Shown here piece after piece: positions 53,786 through 62,292 of a stretch of 64,000 bases of DNA. Origin of the DNA: Pseudomonas entomophila (GTDB lineage Bacteria > Pseudomonadota > Gammaproteobacteria > Pseudomonadales > Pseudomonadaceae); assembly GCF_023277925.1 (NCBI RefSeq), contig NZ_CP063832.1:1645001-1709000 (forward strand), given 5' to 3'. Position numbers and translations under genes: made by a program. The first letter of the stretch is position 1. Every line of letters starts with the position of its first letter. The notes below the pieces were generated by a model, which worked only from the letters and a program-made list of their open reading frames with translations, searched no databases and was not told the origin of the DNA.

Positions 53786-53812
53786 GTACTACCCCCTGGA
53801 TCAACACTGTAT

Positions 53813-53840
53813 CTGTAGGAGCCGGCTTTGCCGGCGAAGA
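53813..53840 (+). repeat. REP unit
   Basis: CTGTAGGAGCCGGCTTTGCCGGCGAAGA is a REP unit between the DUF4434 and diguanylate cyclase genes. Confidence 0.6.
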
Positions 53841-53913
53841 GGCCAGAGCAGCCACCCCTGCACAGACCTTGAAACGACCAGCCAACAAATCTGAAGGACC
53901 TCGCCGGCCTGCC

Positions 53914-55002
53914 ATGTACAAGACCCTCGAAGCCCACGTCCGCCAGCAGGTCGCCCCCGCTGCCCTGCGTGCCGAATTCCGCCAGCACGAATTCGAGGCC
54001 ATGCGCCGCTTCTGCCAACTGATCTTCTGTATCGGCATCGCCATCTGGCTGGTCTTCGACCTGATCGTCAGCTACCTGGGCGGCCAGGGCTTCACCTGGC
54101 TGTCGGGCCTGTTCGTCGCCCTGCTGTGCAGCCTCACCGTGGTCCTGGGCTTCACCCGCAAGAGCCAGCACTTCGACGTGCTCAACCTCGTGTTCGTGGC
54201 GGTGATCACCCTGGCCATGCGCCTGGTGATCGAGGGCATCCCCATCGCCCTGCGCCCGGTGTGGCTGGTGCTGGGGGTATCGACCGTGCTGTACACCGTG
54301 TCGGTGCTGCCGGTGCGGCGCTGGTCGTTCTTCTGCGCCATGGGCATCACCTGGATCATGCTCAATCCTTTCTTCCACACCCGCATCGAAGCCTTGGAGC
54401 TCGAAGGCGCGATGCTGATCAGCTACGCGGTGTTCCTCAGCGGCCTGGTGATCTACAGCTACCTGCGCATCCGCCAGGCCAAACTGCACAACTTCTACCT
54501 GACCAAGGTGCTGCTGGAGCAAGCCTACATCGACGCCCTGACCGAGATCCCCAACCGCCGTTCGTTCATGGCCAAGGCCGAGAAGCAGCTGCAACTGACC
54601 GGCCCTGGGCAGTTCCTGGCGATGATCGATATCGACAATTTCAAAAAGGTCAACGACCGCTTCGGCCACGACATCGGCGACGTGGTGCTCAAACGCGTGG
54701 CGGGGCACATCAAGGCGGCGATGGTCGGCTTCGAAATCGCACGGTTGGGCGGCGAGGAGTTCGCGATCTTCTTTCAAGGGCTGGACGAGCAAGGCGCCGA
54801 GCAGCAGGTCGAGGCCTTGTGTCGGCGGGTGCGCGAAGACGCTGCGGAGCACCCGGTGACCATCAGCATCGGGCTGACCCGGGTCGATAGCGGGGACACC
54901 CTGACCCTAGCGCTGATTCGCGCGGACCAGGCGTTGTATGCGGCCAAGCACACAGGCAAGGACCGGTTCGTGGTGTGGGACCACCGTCTTGTGAATGCCT
55001 GA
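53914..55002 (+). CDS. Membrane diguanylate cyclase downstream of the nfr operon
   Basis: A 362-residue inner-membrane protein with about six hydrophobic helices in residues ~28-190 (FCQLIFCIGIAIWLVFDLIV, WLSGLFVALLCSLTVVLGF, LVFVAVITLAMRLVI, LVLGVSTVLYTVSVL) and a GGDEF domain (~195-355). The active-site motif is GGEEF (residues 279-283) with LGGEEFAIFF, and DALTEIPNRR starts the domain. The inhibitory RxxD site is replaced by MVGF, so product inhibition is unlikely. It lies 129 bases after the DUF4434 gene in the same direction and probably makes the c-di-GMP that NfrB binds, like DgcJ in E. coli. The ATG at 53914 was chosen with GAAGGACC upstream. Confidence 0.85.
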   Translation: MYKTLEAHVRQQVAPAALRAEFRQHEFEAMRRFCQLIFCIGIAIWLVFDLIVSYLGGQGFTWLSGLFVALLCSLTVVLGFTRKSQHFDVLNLVFVAVITLAMRLVIEGIPIALRPVWLVLGVSTVLYTVSVLPVRRWSFFCAMGITWIMLNPFFHTRIEALELEGAMLISYAVFLSGLVIYSYLRIRQAKLHNFYLTKVLLEQAYIDALTEIPNRRSFMAKAEKQLQLTGPGQFLAMIDIDNFKKVNDRFGHDIGDVVLKRVAGHIKAAMVGFEIARLGGEEFAIFFQGLDEQGAEQQVEALCRRVREDAAEHPVTISIGLTRVDSGDTLTLALIRADQALYAAKHTGKDRFVVWDHRLVNA

Positions 55003-55010
55003 AGTGCGCT

Positions 55011-55037
55011 GTTCGCTAGTAAGGCTGGCCCCTACAG
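55011..55037 (-). repeat. Degenerate REP unit
   Basis: GTTCGCTAGTAAGGCTGGCCCCTACAG is an inverted, decayed REP unit between the cyclase and the convergent histidine kinase. Confidence 0.5.
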
Positions 55038-55048
55038 GCTAACCGGTG

Positions 55049-56347
55049 CTAGCCGGCCGGCAATCGAATCCTGAACTGTGCGCCCCCCAATGCCGACTGC
55101 GCCACGGTCAGTGTCCCGCCCTGCCCCTCGATGGCCCGCCGACTGATCGCCAACCCCAACCCGAACCCACCGGTATTGCGATCACGGCTGCGGTCCAAGC
55201 GGTAGAACGGCTGGAAAATCCGCTCGCGCTCCTCGCTCGGGATACCAATGCCATCGTCCTCCACCGTCAGCAGGCAGGTGCCATCCTCATCGAGGTGCAA
55301 GCGCAGCAACAGGCTTTCGTCGCAATAGCGCATGGCGTTGCGCACCAGGTTCTGCACGGCGCGCGCGGTCAGCCGTGGATCAAGCACGAAGCGCGGCAGG
55401 TTCGCGTCGGCGCGCACCTCCCACTGGATGCCACGGCTGTCGAGCTCCTCGGCGAACCCCCCCAGCACACTGTCCACCAGCTCCAGCAACGACACCTCGA
55501 CCCGCTCGCGGGCCTGATCGAGGCTTTCCATGCGGCTGTACGAAAGGAGCTCAAGCACCAGCTCATCCAGCTCCCGCACGTGACCAACCAGTTCCAGCAG
55601 GCGCTTGCGGCTGGGCTGCGGCACCTCGTCGAACAACAGCACCAGGCCGAAGTCCAGGCGGGTCAATGGGGTGCGCAGCTCGTGGGACACCGCATTGAGC
55701 AGTTCACGCTGTTGATTCACATGACGTTCCAGATCGCTGGCCATGGTGTCGAACACCCCGGCCAACTCGCCGATATTCGAGCGTGGCGAGATGTGCGTGC
55801 GCTCGGACATCTCGCCATGGCCCAGGCGTCGGGCGGTATCCTTCAAGCGCTCCAGGTCGCGCCAGTGCGGCCACACCCACAGTAGCAGGCAGCCAAGCAT
55901 GGCCGCGCCGATCAGCACGGTCACGCCCCACGACAACACGTTGATGTCCAGCGGGTCGTCCGGCGCATGCAGGCGTACCATCCACTCCCCGTCCAGCGGC
56001 GCCAACGCCGTTTCGTAGTAGCCCCAGTCGGCCAGCCGCACCACGAACAGGCCACGCTCGAGCCGGGCTTTCTCCTCGGTGCTCAGGTCGGCGTCGGCGA
56101 TGCGCTGCAAGCGCACCTCCAGCGGCTTGAACGCTGTGGCCAGGTCCTTTTCCACCGCCGGCCACTGTTCCTGCGGCGCCTGCTGGAACTGGCGCACGAT
56201 CAGGGTCTGCACACCCTTGGCCTGTTCAAGGTTGTAGGCCAGGAAGCGCTCATGGAACAGCCCGACGATGGTGTCGGGAATCAACGCGATCGCGCCGGCA
56301 TAGGCGACGATGATCACCAGGTACAGCCGCACCAGGATCTTGAGCAT
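55049..56347 (-). CDS. Two-component sensor histidine kinase (RstB-like)
   Basis: A 432-residue membrane kinase. Helix 1 (residues ~5-25) and helix 2 (~138-160) flank a periplasmic domain; a HAMP domain follows, then the H-box NAVSHELRTPLTRLDFG with the phospho-acceptor His, the N-box AVQNLVRNAMRYCDESL, and the G1/G2 motifs VEDDGIGIPSEER and TGGFGLGLAISRRA. The layout and the SHELRTPLTRL sequence resemble RstB. Its ATG lies seven bases after the response-regulator stop, so they form an operon. The signal is unknown; the divergent RND pump is a likely target of the pair. Confidence 0.85.
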   Translation of the reverse strand: MLKILVRLYLVIIVAYAGAIALIPDTIVGLFHERFLAYNLEQAKGVQTLIVRQFQQAPQEQWPAVEKDLATAFKPLEVRLQRIADADLSTEEKARLERGLFVVRLADWGYYETALAPLDGEWMVRLHAPDDPLDINVLSWGVTVLIGAAMLGCLLLWVWPHWRDLERLKDTARRLGHGEMSERTHISPRSNIGELAGVFDTMASDLERHVNQQRELLNAVSHELRTPLTRLDFGLVLLFDEVPQPSRKRLLELVGHVRELDELVLELLSYSRMESLDQARERVEVSLLELVDSVLGGFAEELDSRGIQWEVRADANLPRFVLDPRLTARAVQNLVRNAMRYCDESLLLRLHLDEDGTCLLTVEDDGIGIPSEERERIFQPFYRLDRSRDRNTGGFGLGLAISRRAIEGQGGTLTVAQSALGGAQFRIRLPAG

Positions 56348-56353
56348 GGCCTG

Positions 56354-57055
56354 TCAGTACTCCCACTCGACCCGGCTGAACAGGTAGCCCTTGCCCCACA
56401 CGGTCTTGATCTTGCGCGCCTCGCCGGCGTTATCGTCGAAGCGCCGGCGCAGCTTGGAGATGGCCACGTCCACCGAACGGTCGGTGCCGTTGAACTCGAT
56501 GCCGCGCAATTGCTGGAGAATGCGGTCGCGGCTCATCACCTCACCGGCATTGCGCGCCAGCACCACCAGCAGGTTGTACTCACCGCTGGACAGTTCCACC
56601 TCCTCACCGCGCCAGCTCACGCTGCGCTCGGCCAGGTCGATGCATAGGCCGCCGACCTGGATCAGGTCGCTGTCCAGGCGCGGCTCGTTGACGCTGCTGC
56701 GGCGCAGCAAGGTGCGCACACGGGCCAGCAGCACCCGGGGCTCGCAGGGTTTGGTGACGTAGTCGTCGGCCCCCATTTCCAGGCCCAGCACCTGGTCGTG
56801 GCTGTCGTCGCGGGCGGTCAGCATCAGGATCGGCAGGCATTGCGTCTCCTGGCGCAGCAGGCGGCATACCTGCAGGCCATCCAGGCCGGGAAGCATGAGA
56901 TCGAGGATCACCAGGTCCGGTTTCTGCCGGCGAAACTCGTCCAGCACATGGTCGCCCCGGGCAATCACCCGGACATGGAAATCGTTGCGTTGCAGGTAGC
57001 TGGCGATCAGCTCGGACAGCGCGCTGTCGTCTTCGACCAGGAGAATGTTGGGCAT
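56354..57055 (-). CDS. OmpR-family response regulator (RstA-like)
   Basis: A 233-residue response regulator. The receiver domain has ILLVEDDSALSELIASYL (acidic pocket), the phospho-acceptor Asp in LVILDLMLPGLDGL, Thr in LMLTARDDSHDQVLGLEMGADDYVTKPCEP (with Lys). The C-terminal winged helix (~130-230) is OmpR/PhoB type with ELSSGEYNLLVVLARNAGEVMSRDRIL and SVDVAISKLRRRFDDNAGEARKIKTVWGKGYLFS. ATG 57055 was chosen; a longer upstream reading frame lacks the receiver start. It is divergent from the RND genes, with a candidate direct-repeat site between. Confidence 0.9.
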   Translation of the reverse strand: MPNILLVEDDSALSELIASYLQRNDFHVRVIARGDHVLDEFRRQKPDLVILDLMLPGLDGLQVCRLLRQETQCLPILMLTARDDSHDQVLGLEMGADDYVTKPCEPRVLLARVRTLLRRSSVNEPRLDSDLIQVGGLCIDLAERSVSWRGEEVELSSGEYNLLVVLARNAGEVMSRDRILQQLRGIEFNGTDRSVDVAISKLRRRFDDNAGEARKIKTVWGKGYLFSRVEWEY

Positions 57056-57121
57056 AAGTGAATTTGACGAAAGATTGAAGTTAGGCAGGATATAGAATCC
57101 TGCGCCAGGCACCGCCAACGC

Positions 57122-57138
57122 TTCACACTTTTTCACAT
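57122..57138. promoter_or_regulatory. Candidate OmpR-type direct repeat
   Basis: TTCACA occurs at 57122-57127 and 57132-57137, ten bases apart (TTCACACTTTTTCACAT). Ten-base phased direct repeats are the binding form of OmpR-family regulators. It lies between the response regulator and the RND adaptor gene. Confidence 0.45.
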
Positions 57139-57213
57139 ACCGCCTACACAGCTTAACAGCGGCCACGCGAACGGCTGCCTTAACATACGCTCGATCAATT
57201 CCGGAAGATCTGT

Positions 57214-58389
57214 ATGTCCACTCCACGCTCCCTGCGCCTGCGCCCCTTGGCGTTGCTGGCGCTGATGACCCTTTCCCTGGCCGGCTGCAATGACGCCACC
57301 GACCAGGAAGAACAGGCCCCTGCCCCCCAGGTCCGGGTCGAAACTCTCGCCGTCCAGCCGCTGGCCATCAGCACCGAGCTCAGCGGCCGCATCCTCGCGC
57401 CACGCACCGCCGAGGTCCGCGCCCGGGTGGCCGGCGTGGTGCTCAAGCGGGTGTACCGCGAAGGCAGCGACGTCAAGCAGGGCGATGTGCTGTTCCTGAT
57501 CGACCCGGCACCGTTCAAGGCCGACTTCGATAGCGCCCGCGCAACGTTGGCCAAGGCCGAGGCAACCGTGTACCAGGCGCGCCTGCAGGAGCAGCGCTAC
57601 CGCGAACTGGTCGACGACAAGGCGGTCAGCCGCCAGGAATACGACAACGCCCGCGCCGCCTTCCTCCAGGCCGATGCCGCGGTCGCCGAGTCCAAGGCAG
57701 CCTTGGAGCGCGCGCGTCTGAACCTCGGCTATGCCACCGTGACCGCACCGATTTCCGGGCGCATCGGCCGCGCCCTGGTCACCGAGGGCGCGCTGGTCGG
57801 TCAAAGCGAGACCACGCCGCTGGCCACCATCCAGCAGTTGAACCCGATCCACGCCGACGTCAGCCAGTCGACCCGCGAGCTCAACGCCCTGCGCCGCGCC
57901 TTGCGTGCCGGCGAGCTGCAACAGGTCGGCCAGGACCAGGTCAAGGCCACCTTGGTGCAGGATGACGGCAGCGCCTACCCGCTGCCGGGCAAGCTGCTGT
58001 TCTCCGACATCAGCGTCGACCCAAGCACCAACCAGATCACCCTGCGCAGCGAGTTCCCCAACCCCGACCTCGACCTGCTGCCCGGCAGCTACGTACGCGT
58101 GCGCCTGGAGCAGGCCGTGCAACCTCAAGGTATCAGCGTGCCGCAGCGGGCCATCCTGCGTGACAGCGCCGGCGTGCCCAAGGTGCTGGTGGTCGATCAC
58201 CAGGACCGTGTCAGCGAGCGCCCGGTCACCCTCGGCAGCGCCCAGGGCGACCGCTGGATCGTCAGCGAAGGCCTGGCCCCAGGCGATCGCGTAGTGGTCG
58301 AGGGCCTGCAACACGTCAAGGCCGGCGACCAGGTGCAGGTCGACGAGCAACCGGGCGCCACCGCCGTCGCCCAACACAACGGCCAATGA
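57214..58389 (+). CDS. RND efflux periplasmic adaptor (lipoprotein)
   Basis: A 391-residue membrane-fusion protein. The signal peptide ends in a lipobox LSLAGC (Cys25 or so), so the protein is anchored in the inner membrane. The order is barrel-sandwich hybrid (TELSGRILAPRTAEVRARVAG), coiled-coil hairpin (~95-175), a second lipoyl half (LNLGYATVTAPISGRIGRALVTEGALVGQ), beta-barrel and membrane-proximal domain. It is AcrA/MexA type. It is followed 11 bases later by the permease gene. Together with the RstAB-like genes the layout recalls P. aeruginosa mexMN. No outer-membrane channel gene is adjacent, so an OprM-like partner elsewhere is implied. Confidence 0.9.
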   Translation: MSTPRSLRLRPLALLALMTLSLAGCNDATDQEEQAPAPQVRVETLAVQPLAISTELSGRILAPRTAEVRARVAGVVLKRVYREGSDVKQGDVLFLIDPAPFKADFDSARATLAKAEATVYQARLQEQRYRELVDDKAVSRQEYDNARAAFLQADAAVAESKAALERARLNLGYATVTAPISGRIGRALVTEGALVGQSETTPLATIQQLNPIHADVSQSTRELNALRRALRAGELQQVGQDQVKATLVQDDGSAYPLPGKLLFSDISVDPSTNQITLRSEFPNPDLDLLPGSYVRVRLEQAVQPQGISVPQRAILRDSAGVPKVLVVDHQDRVSERPVTLGSAQGDRWIVSEGLAPGDRVVVEGLQHVKAGDQVQVDEQPGATAVAQHNGQ

Positions 58390-58400
58390 GGGCCTGATCC

Positions 58401-61400
58401 ATGCCGCAGTTCTTCATCGACCGCCCGGTGTTCGCCTGGGTGGTCGCCTTGTTCATTCTCCTGGTCGGCGCCCTGGCCATCCCGCAGCTGCCGGTGGCCC
58501 AGTACCCCGACGTGGCACCGCCACAGGTGGAAATCTACGCCGTGTACCCGGGCGCCTCGGCGGCGACCATGGACGAAAGCGTGGTCAGCATCATCGAGCA
58601 GGAGCTCAACGGTGCCGACAACCTGCTCTACTTCGAGTCGCAGAGCAGCCTGGGCAATGCCACCATCACCGCCAGCTTCCAGCCTGGCACCAACCCGGAC
58701 ATGGCCCAGGTGGACGTGCAGAATCGCCTGAAGGTGATCGAGTCGCGCCTGCCACGCCCGGTGACGCAACAAGGCCTGCAGGTGGAGAAGGTGTCCACCG
58801 GCTTCCTGCTGCTGGCCACCCTCACCTCCGAGGACGGCAACCTGGATGAAATTGCCCTGTCGGACATCCTCGCGCGCAACGTGATGAATGAGATCCGCCG
58901 CATCAAGGGCGTCGGCAAGGCGCAGCTGTATGGTTCGGAACGGGCCATGCGCATCTGGATCGACCCGGCGAAGCTGGTCGGTTTCAAGCTCACTCCCAAC
59001 GACGTGGCCGAAGCCATCGCCGCGCAAAACGCCCAGGTCGCCCCCGGCAGCATCGGCGACCTGCCCAGCCGCCCGACCCAGGAAATCACCGCCAACGTGG
59101 TGGTCAAGGGCCAGTTGAGCACGCCTGAAGCGTTCGCCGCGATCGTGCTGCGCGCCAATGCTGACGGCTCGACAGTTACCGTCGGCGATGTCGCCCGGGT
59201 CGAGATCGGCGCCCAGGAATACCAGTACGGCACCCGCCTCAACGGCAAGGCCACCAGCGCTTTCAGCGTCAAGCTGTCGCCCGGCGCCAACGCCATGGAG
59301 ACCGCGGCCCTGGTCAAGCAGAAGCTCGACGAGCTGTCGCGCTACTTCCCGGCCGGCGTGAAGTACGACATCCCCTACGACACCTCGCCGTTCGTCAAAG
59401 TGTCGATCAAGCAGGTGATCAGTACCCTGGTCGAGGCCATGGTGCTGGTGTTCGCCGTGATGTTCCTGTTCCTGCAGAACCTGCGTTACACCCTGATCCC
59501 GACCCTGGTGGTGCCGGTGGCGCTGATGGGCACCTTCGCGGTGATGAACGCGCTGGGCTTCTCGATCAACGTGCTGACACTGTTCGGCATGGTGCTGGCC
59601 ATCGGCATCCTGGTGGACGACGCCATCGTGGTGGTGGAAAACGTCGAGCGGATCATGGCCGAGGAAGGCCTGCCGCCGAAGGAGGCCACGCGCAAGGCCA
59701 TGGGCCAGATCAGCGGGGCCATCGTCGGCATCACCCTGGTGCTGGTGGCGGTGTTCCTGCCGATGGCCTTCATGCAGGGCTCGGTGGGGGTGATCTACCA
59801 GCAGTTCTCGGTGTCGATGGCGGTATCGATCCTGTTCTCGGCGTTCCTCGCCCTGAGCCTCACGCCAGCCCTGTGCGCCACCCTGCTCAAGCCACTGGAA
59901 AAAGGCGAGCACCACGAGCGCAAAGGCTTCTTTGGCTGGTTCAACCGCCGCTTCGAGGGCATGAGCAACGGCTACCAGCGCTGGGTGACCCACGCGTTGG
60001 CCCGCAGCGGTCGCTACCTGCTGGTCTACGCCGCATTGGTGGCAGTGCTGGGCTACGGCTTCAGCCAGCTGCCCACCGCCTTCCTGCCCACCGAGGACCA
60101 GGGCTACACCATCACCGACATCCAGTTGCCGCCAGGCGCCAGCCAGGCACGGACCATCGAGGTAGCGCAGCAGATCGAAGCGCACAACGCGGAAGAGCCG
60201 GGCGTGGCCAACACCACACTGATCCTCGGCTTCAGCTTCTCCGGCAGCGGGCAGAACGCGGCCCTGGCCTTCACCACGCTCAAGGACTGGTCCGAGCGGG
60301 GTGGTGACGACAGCGCCCAGTCCATCGCCGACCGTGCAACCATGGCATTCACCCAGTTGAAGGACGCCATCGCCTATGCGGTGCTGCCACCGCCGGTGGA
60401 CGGTCTGGGCGAGTCGACCGGTTTCGAATTCCGCCTGCAAGACCGCGGCGGCATGGGCCACACGGCGCTGATGGCCGCCCGCGACCAACTGCTGGAACAG
60501 GCGCGCAAGAGCAAGGTACTGGTCAATGTGCGCGAAGCCTCGCTGGCGGAAAGCCCGCAGGTGGAACTGGAGATCGACCGTCGCCAGGCCAATGCGCTGG
60601 GGGTGTCGTTCGCCGACATCGGCGCGGTACTCGACACCGCGGTGGGCTCCAACTACGTCAACGACTTCCCCAACCAGGGCCGCATGCAGCGGGTGGTGGT
60701 GCAGGCCGAGGGCGACCAGCGCAGCCAGGTCGAGGATCTGTTGAGAATCCACGTGCGCAACAGCAGCGGCAAGATGGTCCCGCTCGGCGCCTTCGTCAGC
60801 GCCCACTGGCGTAGCGGCCCGGTGCAGTTGACCCGCTACAACGGCTACCCGGCGGTGTCCATCTCCGGCGAGCCGGCGGCGGGCCACAGTTCGGGCGAGG
60901 CGATGGCCGAGATCGAACGCCTGGTGGCACAGTTGCCGGCAGGCTCCGGCCTGGAATGGACCGGCCTGTCGTTGCAGGAGCGCCTGTCCGGTAGCCAGGC
61001 GCCGCTGCTGATGGCCTTGTCGCTGCTGGTGGTGTTCCTGTGCCTGGCGGCGCTGTACGAGAGTTGGTCGATCCCCACCGCGGTGCTGCTGGTGGTGCCA
61101 TTGGGGGTGCTCGGCGCGGTGCTGGCGGTGACCCTGCGCGGCCTGCCCAACGACGTGTTCTTCAAGGTCGGCCTGATCACCTTGATCGGGTTGTCGGCGA
61201 AGAACGCCATCCTGATCATCGAGTTCGCCAAGGACCTGGTGGACCAAGGCCACAACGCAGCGGACGCGGCGATACAGGCGGCGCGCCTGCGCCTGCGCCC
61301 CATCGTCATGACCTCGCTGGCGTTCATCCTCGGCGTGGTGCCCCTGGCCATCGCCAGCGGCGCCAGTTCGGCGAGCCAGCAGGCGATCGGCACCGGGGTG

Positions 61401-61523
61401 ATCGGCGGCATGCTCAGTGCCACGTTTGCCGTGGTGTTCGTGCCGGTGTTCTTCGTGGTGGTGATGCGGTTGGCGGGGCGCAAGCCCGTTAAAGCCGGAG
61501 TGGCCACCGCTCGCGAAGCCTGA
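58401..61523 (+). CDS. RND efflux inner-membrane permease (HAE-1, AcrB/MexB-like)
   Basis: A 1040-residue permease that exports hydrophobic drugs by proton exchange. The N-terminus MPQFFIDRPVFAWVVALFILLVGALAI is the standard HAE-1 opening. The proton-relay aspartates are in LAIGILVDDAIVVVENVERIM, and the C-terminal half has VGLITLIGLSAKNAILIIEFAKD with the relay Lys. Two ~12-helix sets and large periplasmic loops (~30-330 and ~560-860) are present, and length is normal. No frameshift is seen. It is the second gene of the adaptor-permease operon. Confidence 0.93.
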   Translation: MPQFFIDRPVFAWVVALFILLVGALAIPQLPVAQYPDVAPPQVEIYAVYPGASAATMDESVVSIIEQELNGADNLLYFESQSSLGNATITASFQPGTNPDMAQVDVQNRLKVIESRLPRPVTQQGLQVEKVSTGFLLLATLTSEDGNLDEIALSDILARNVMNEIRRIKGVGKAQLYGSERAMRIWIDPAKLVGFKLTPNDVAEAIAAQNAQVAPGSIGDLPSRPTQEITANVVVKGQLSTPEAFAAIVLRANADGSTVTVGDVARVEIGAQEYQYGTRLNGKATSAFSVKLSPGANAMETAALVKQKLDELSRYFPAGVKYDIPYDTSPFVKVSIKQVISTLVEAMVLVFAVMFLFLQNLRYTLIPTLVVPVALMGTFAVMNALGFSINVLTLFGMVLAIGILVDDAIVVVENVERIMAEEGLPPKEATRKAMGQISGAIVGITLVLVAVFLPMAFMQGSVGVIYQQFSVSMAVSILFSAFLALSLTPALCATLLKPLEKGEHHERKGFFGWFNRRFEGMSNGYQRWVTHALARSGRYLLVYAALVAVLGYGFSQLPTAFLPTEDQGYTITDIQLPPGASQARTIEVAQQIEAHNAEEPGVANTTLILGFSFSGSGQNAALAFTTLKDWSERGGDDSAQSIADRATMAFTQLKDAIAYAVLPPPVDGLGESTGFEFRLQDRGGMGHTALMAARDQLLEQARKSKVLVNVREASLAESPQVELEIDRRQANALGVSFADIGAVLDTAVGSNYVNDFPNQGRMQRVVVQAEGDQRSQVEDLLRIHVRNSSGKMVPLGAFVSAHWRSGPVQLTRYNGYPAVSISGEPAAGHSSGEAMAEIERLVAQLPAGSGLEWTGLSLQERLSGSQAPLLMALSLLVVFLCLAALYESWSIPTAVLLVVPLGVLGAVLAVTLRGLPNDVFFKVGLITLIGLSAKNAILIIEFAKDLVDQGHNAADAAIQAARLRLRPIVMTSLAFILGVVPLAIASGASSASQQAIGTGVIGGMLSATFAVVFVPVFFVVVMRLAGRKPVKAGVATAREA

Positions 61524-61548
61524 CTGGACAGGCGCCCCGTTGAATGAG

Positions 61549-61583
61549 AGGGTTCCCGGCATCGACTGCCCGGAACCCTTTTT
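61549..61583 (+). terminator. Terminator hairpin abutting the mobA start
   Basis: GGGTTCCCGG and CCCGGAACCC with a short loop, then TTTTT, form an intrinsic terminator that ends two bases before the mobA ATG (61585). It ends the RND operon and leaves almost no space for a mobA ribosome site. Confidence 0.7.
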
Positions 61584-61584
61584 C

Positions 61585-62160
61585 ATGTCCACTACCCTGC
61601 CCCCCTGCTCCATCCTCATCCTCGCCGGTGGCCGTGGCCAGCGCATGGGCGGCCGCGACAAGGGCCTGATGCCCTGGCATGGCGAACCGCTGGTGGCCCA
61701 TGTGCAACATGTGGTGCGCGAGTTCTCCGACGACGTGGTGATTTCCTGCAACCGCAACCAGGACCGTTACGCCCTCTACGCAGACCAGTTGGTGTCGGAT
61801 TTCGAGGCAGACTTCCCCGGGCCGCTGGCCGGGGTGATCGCGGGGCTCGGGGTGGCACGTCATGATTGGGTGGTGATGCTGGCGTGCGATGCGCCGCTGA
61901 TTGACCAGGCGTTGGTCGAGGGGCTGTTGAGGTTGGCTGTCGAGCATGACAGCGCAGCCATGGTGCGCCAGGGTGGGTACTGGCAGCCGATGTTCAGCGT
62001 GCTGCCGCGCCGGGTGCTGCCGATGCTGGAGCAAGCCTGGGCATCCGGTGAACGCAGCCTGCAGAAAGCCTTGTTGGGGGTGGTGCCGGTACAGGCGCTG
62101 GAATGCATGGACAATGACCAACGCCTGAGCAACTTCAACAGCCCGGAGCTCCTGCGGTGA
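61585..62160 (+). CDS. mobA: Molybdenum cofactor guanylyltransferase
   Basis: A 191-residue enzyme that transfers GMP from GTP to molybdopterin, giving the bis-MGD cofactor of nitrate reductase and related enzymes. The nucleotide-binding signature LILAGGRGQRMGGRDKGLM is at the N-terminus, and PGPLAGVIAGL and VMLACDAPLID are the metal/GTP-side motifs. Length fits MobA (about 190-200). The ATG at 61585 has no clear Shine-Dalgarno because the terminator hairpin is directly upstream; an in-frame start at 61540 would add 15 residues overlapping that hairpin and is less natural. There are no other moa/mob genes nearby. Confidence 0.9.
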   Translation: MSTTLPPCSILILAGGRGQRMGGRDKGLMPWHGEPLVAHVQHVVREFSDDVVISCNRNQDRYALYADQLVSDFEADFPGPLAGVIAGLGVARHDWVVMLACDAPLIDQALVEGLLRLAVEHDSAAMVRQGGYWQPMFSVLPRRVLPMLEQAWASGERSLQKALLGVVPVQALECMDNDQRLSNFNSPELLR

Positions 62161-62184
62161 TCACCGCTGTGGTCGACGCAACCC

Positions 62185-62268
62185 GGTAGGAGCCGGCTTG
62201 CCGGCGAACACGCCATGACATGTCAGTTGCCCGTCACGGCCCTTTCGCCGGCAAGCCGGCTCCTACCG
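62185..62268. repeat. Opposed REP pair
   Basis: GGTAGGAGCCGGCTTGCCGGCGAAC (62185-62209) and inverted TTCGCCGGCAAGCCGGCTCCTACC (62244-62267) flank a short spacer containing CATGACATG. It lies between convergent mobA and the acyl-CoA synthetase. Confidence 0.75.
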
Positions 62269-62292
62269 GATCGTACCGACCAGGACGCTGCG

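Noticed and set aside
58197..61757. 1186-codon open frame on the minus strand
   Set aside because: It lies entirely antisense to the RND adaptor end, the permease and mobA, all of which have intact family motifs. The open frame is a consequence of high third-position GC.
62185..62268. Opposed REP units as a CRISPR or transposon end
   Set aside because: Only two copies with palindromic cores and no spacers or transposase; they are ordinary Pseudomonas REP elements, as are the others in the window.
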